From positions 1 through 8,199 of the forward strand of contig JBLHKE010000334.1 in the NCBI GenBank assembly GCA_047619485.1: a DNA stretch of 8,199 nucleotides, in the 5' to 3' direction. Under the pieces are notes generated by a model. The model saw only the letters and a list, made by a program, of their open reading frames with translations. It was not told where the DNA came from and did not search any database. Each line of letters starts with the position of its first letter. The stretch's first letter is position 1. Shown here piece by piece: positions 7,301-8,199 of this stretch. A program made the translations under genes and the position numbers. The DNA is from JBLHKE01 sp047619485. GTDB taxonomy: Bacteria > Verrucomicrobiota > Verrucomicrobiia > Verrucomicrobiales > DEV007.

Positions 7301-8184
7301 TCGCCGGGCGTCTGTGCATCGGTGGCCAGCGTCACGACGCGCGGGTTGGCGGAGAGCACGCTGGAGAGGACGCTGAGGCCACCGCTGAGTGCGTAGTTGG
7401 AGGTGGTTTCCGCTGTCGTCTGATCGAGAGGCCGGTTGAATCTGACGACCACTTGATCGCGCGATTGACTCGATGCAGAAACGATCGACGGCGGCACGCT
7501 GTCGTCTAGGTCGATGATGGCCTCGATGGCTCCCAGCCACGCCCCAGCCATTTTGCCGTAGCCAGTCTGGTTGGGGTGGAGGTTGTCGGGCATGTCGGAG
7601 AGCGGCACTGCGGCGCGCATGTCGAGGAATGAGACGAGGTTGCCCGCGGCGATCTGATCGTCGACCACACCCTCTACGAAGGGGTTGAACTGAGTTTGGA
7701 TATTGGTGTTCGCCTGCCCGCTGCGCTCCATCAGGTTGGTGACGATGACGTGGGCGCCAGGGCGCAGATCAGCCATCTTGGTGATCAACGCATCGAGGCG
7801 GTTGATCGCGTTGACGGTATCGACGCCACCGCCGAAGTCGTTCGTCCCAATGTGCAGCAAGATGATGTCCGGATCGTCGATGGCGGCAAACCAGCCCGCG
7901 ATGTTGGCGTCGATCTGGCTGATCGTCCAACCACCGTGACCCTCGTGGTCCATGTCGGCCATCAGCGCACTGTTGCCAGTGGACGTGCCGACGTAGTCGA
8001 TGCTGTGGCCGGCGTCGACGAGCAAATCATAGAGCGGTCCACGGTAGCCGCCGAGCCCGCCGGTGCCGCCGGAGCCGAAGGTGATCGAATCGCCCACCGG
8101 CAGGATGCGAACCGTTTGAGAGTGAACTGAGCTGCAGAGCGAGATGAGGGCGAGGGACGCGGCGGCAAGAAGTTTGATTTTCAT
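4309..8184 (-). CDS. Secreted SGNH/GDSL-type hydrolase with three tandem Ig-like + beta-sandwich modules, 1291 aa
   Basis: ATG 8184 to TGA 4309-4311. Seen: a signal peptide at 1-22 (lysines, hydrophobic core, cleavage near SVHS-Q). The SGNH hydrolase domain spans about 24-226, with block I GDSITFG (nucleophile S33), block II GHGGW (G84/G85), block III GTND (N115) and block V DNLHPNQTGYG (D200, H203). All catalytic residues are present, so it is probably active as an esterase, lipase or acetylesterase outside the cell. Three units follow, each an SbsA-type Ig-like domain (NRPLD..SNY.LSGGL..L..VLSAN) plus a ~215-residue domain starting GRVSA and ending YEIRNVE-WVG: 231-552, 559-875 and 883-1208. 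The 1210-1291 tail (TFNSIPNATYAADYSLDQLEWFEI...FYRIRLL) resembles C-terminal domains of exported PVC-group proteins. The ~215-residue domain resembles, from memory, the C-terminal part of planctomycetal sialate O-acetylesterase-like proteins (FPRVAYFVEL, SMDTF, GIIEFWASN, DWTF). Ligand or substrate binding is inferred; the exact substrate cannot be read from the sequence. Confidence 0.92.
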   Translation of the reverse strand: MKIKLLAAASLALISLCSSVHSQTVRILPVGDSITFGSGGTGGLGGYRGPLYDLLVDAGHSIDYVGTSTGNSALMADMDHEGHGGWTISQIDANIAGWFAAIDDPDIILLHIGTNDFGGGVDTVNAINRLDALITKMADLRPGAHVIVTNLMERSGQANTNIQTQFNPFVEGVVDDQIAAGNLVSFLDMRAAVPLSDMPDNLHPNQTGYGKMAGAWLGAIEAIIDLDDSVPPSIVSASSQSRDQVVVRFNRPLDQTTAETTSNYALSGGLSVLSSVLSANPRVVTLATDAQTPGETYTLTVNSVQDQVTPTPNTIAADSMVQFTTAPLPPPPGAVGRVSATELGGMQLLYAVDHDQFDFEDPYTIDNSAAHPIGSFPRVAYFVELGSAGDTQWAWVSMDTFNPDPLLVGVPKSNSNIVEQGTLVTNLNIESNHPNLVDLNGVTEQNGIIEFWASNYNNNGAGQYNSDNGLFDWKDSNDGTTNFGHGSFQVFHLAGTAPDFTDGAGTTVFGVTRNGGSGIGDQPANGPNGNSPDWTFGPNANTYEIRNVEVWVGNSGGELPPVALVFADQGGSSNEVIVTFNRPLDLASAETPSNYTLSGGLSVLSAVLSANQQAVTLTTSEQSPDVTYTLTVNGVQDLATPTPNTIAAGSMTDFTTPPPPAAIGRVSAAELAGMQLLYAFNDDQFDFNDPYAIDNSASHPSGSFPRVAYFVELGSAGNTQWVWASMDTFNPDPLLIGVPQANTNIVEQGTLVDNLHVQSNHPNLAAVVGAGKDGIIEFWASNHNPDGVGQFGSDDVFYDWKDGGERSTNSGFGSFQVFAFTDATRTDANTVFGITANGGSGIGDQPANGPNGNSPDWTFGPGTGTYEIRNVEIWVGVGEEVEPPPVALVAATTEGQASNRIVVAFNRPLDPASAQDPSNYTLSGGLTVLSAVLSANQRTVTLTTSEQSPELTYTLTVNGVQDQATPTPNTVVAESMTEFTAQPAPPISAAVGRVSATELAGMQLLYAVNNDQFDFEDPYTVDNSADHPTGSFPRVAYFVELGTAADPQWAWASMDTFNSDPLLVGVPKSNSNIVELGTLVTNLNIESNHPNLVDLNGVTGENGIIEFWASNYDDDGAGQFNSDNGLFDWKDSNTGTTAFGHGSFQVFHLAGTAPDFTDGVGTTVFGVTRNGGSGIGDQPANGPNGNSPDWTFGPGTATYEIRNVEVWVGSSTPLAPFEIVAFALNPAGDEVTITFNSIPNATYAADYSLDQLEWFEIDDSIASGGMTTDLLTTTMIDGVVPPRLFYRIRLL
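4561..7494 (-). repeat. Three ~970-bp in-frame tandem modules (Ig-like + beta-sandwich-like domain)
   Basis: The units map to 7494-6529, 6510-5560 and 5538-4561. The ~215-residue domains start at G336, G664 and G992; copies 1 and 3 are exactly 656 residues (1968 nt) apart. All three share GIGDQPANGPNGNSPDWTF. Copies 1 and 3 are very close at DNA level: 4741-4800 and 6709-6768 differ at 8 of 60 positions by hand count, silent sites included. Copy 2 is clearly more diverged. The Ig-like domains group differently: 2 and 3 share VLSANQ, LTTSEQSP and VNGVQD, while 1 has VLSANP, LATDAQTP and VNSVQD. These are coding repeats, not CRISPR or mobile elements. Confidence 0.93.
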
Positions 8185-8187
8185 CGA

Positions 8188-8198
8188 GGGGGGGGGGG
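8188..8198 (-). other. C11 homopolymer just upstream of the hydrolase start codon
   Basis: The mRNA-sense strand reads C11 then TCG then ATG, so the homopolymer occupies -14 to -4, where a Shine-Dalgarno would normally lie. The window ends one base later, so its wider context is not visible. A tract this long is prone to slippage in the cell and to length errors in sequencing or assembly. Confidence 0.6.
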
Positions 8199-8199
8199 T

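Noticed and set aside
4561..7494. CRISPR array or mobile-element repeats
   Set aside because: The repeats are about 970 bp, in frame, and encode protein domains. There are no short spacer-repeat units and no terminal inverted repeats.

Overview
The window is GC-rich, and both confident genes lie on the minus strand. It looks like a chromosomal piece from a planctomycete or a related PVC-group bacterium, probably aquatic. The evidence is the very large exported multidomain proteins, the combination FG-GAP/VCBS + ASPIC/UnbV + thioredoxin-like + TPR in one chain, and a secreted SGNH hydrolase with a C-terminal domain ending in FYRIRLL, a style common in Planctomycetota and Verrucomicrobiota. No Shine-Dalgarno sequence is evident before the starts. 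The assignment rests on recognised protein style, not on a marker gene.

Layout in transcription order (right to left): (1) 8184-4309, a secreted 1291-residue SGNH/GDSL-type hydrolase followed by three tandem copies of an Ig-like + beta-sandwich-like module and a short C-terminal domain. (2) 4308-4202, an intergenic region with a strong hairpin and a long pyrimidine tract (mRNA sense). (3) 4201-395, a membrane-anchored CRTAC1-type protein. This gene looks like two genes, 657 and 603 codons, but both lie in one frame and are separated by a single in-frame TGA at 2228-2230. (4) 394-1, mostly non-coding, with small inverted repeats and perhaps the start of another minus-strand gene.

The main result is that the TGA at 2228-2230 is most likely a selenocysteine codon. 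The frame continues without another stop, and domain coherence crosses the TGA: a beta-propeller upstream, then one more FG-GAP blade and ASPIC/UnbV downstream. The RNA just after the UGA folds into a hairpin with a GGUCG apical loop whose GG sits 21-22 nt from the U of UGA. This is almost exactly the geometry of the E. coli fdhF bacterial SECIS, and the 7-mer GCAGGUC is shared with it. Read through, the product is a 1268-residue selenoprotein with Sec658 in the context GDL-U-SFYWRQV. This is not a CxxU thioredoxin-type box, so the chemistry is unknown. The same chain also carries a separate thioredoxin-like domain with a CRPC motif.

The two genes need not form a functional pathway. Both products are exported or envelope-anchored. 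The hydrolase probably acts on esters of polysaccharides or other extracellular substrates. The selenoprotein is probably an envelope redox or binding protein. The hairpin between them suggests at least partial transcriptional separation.
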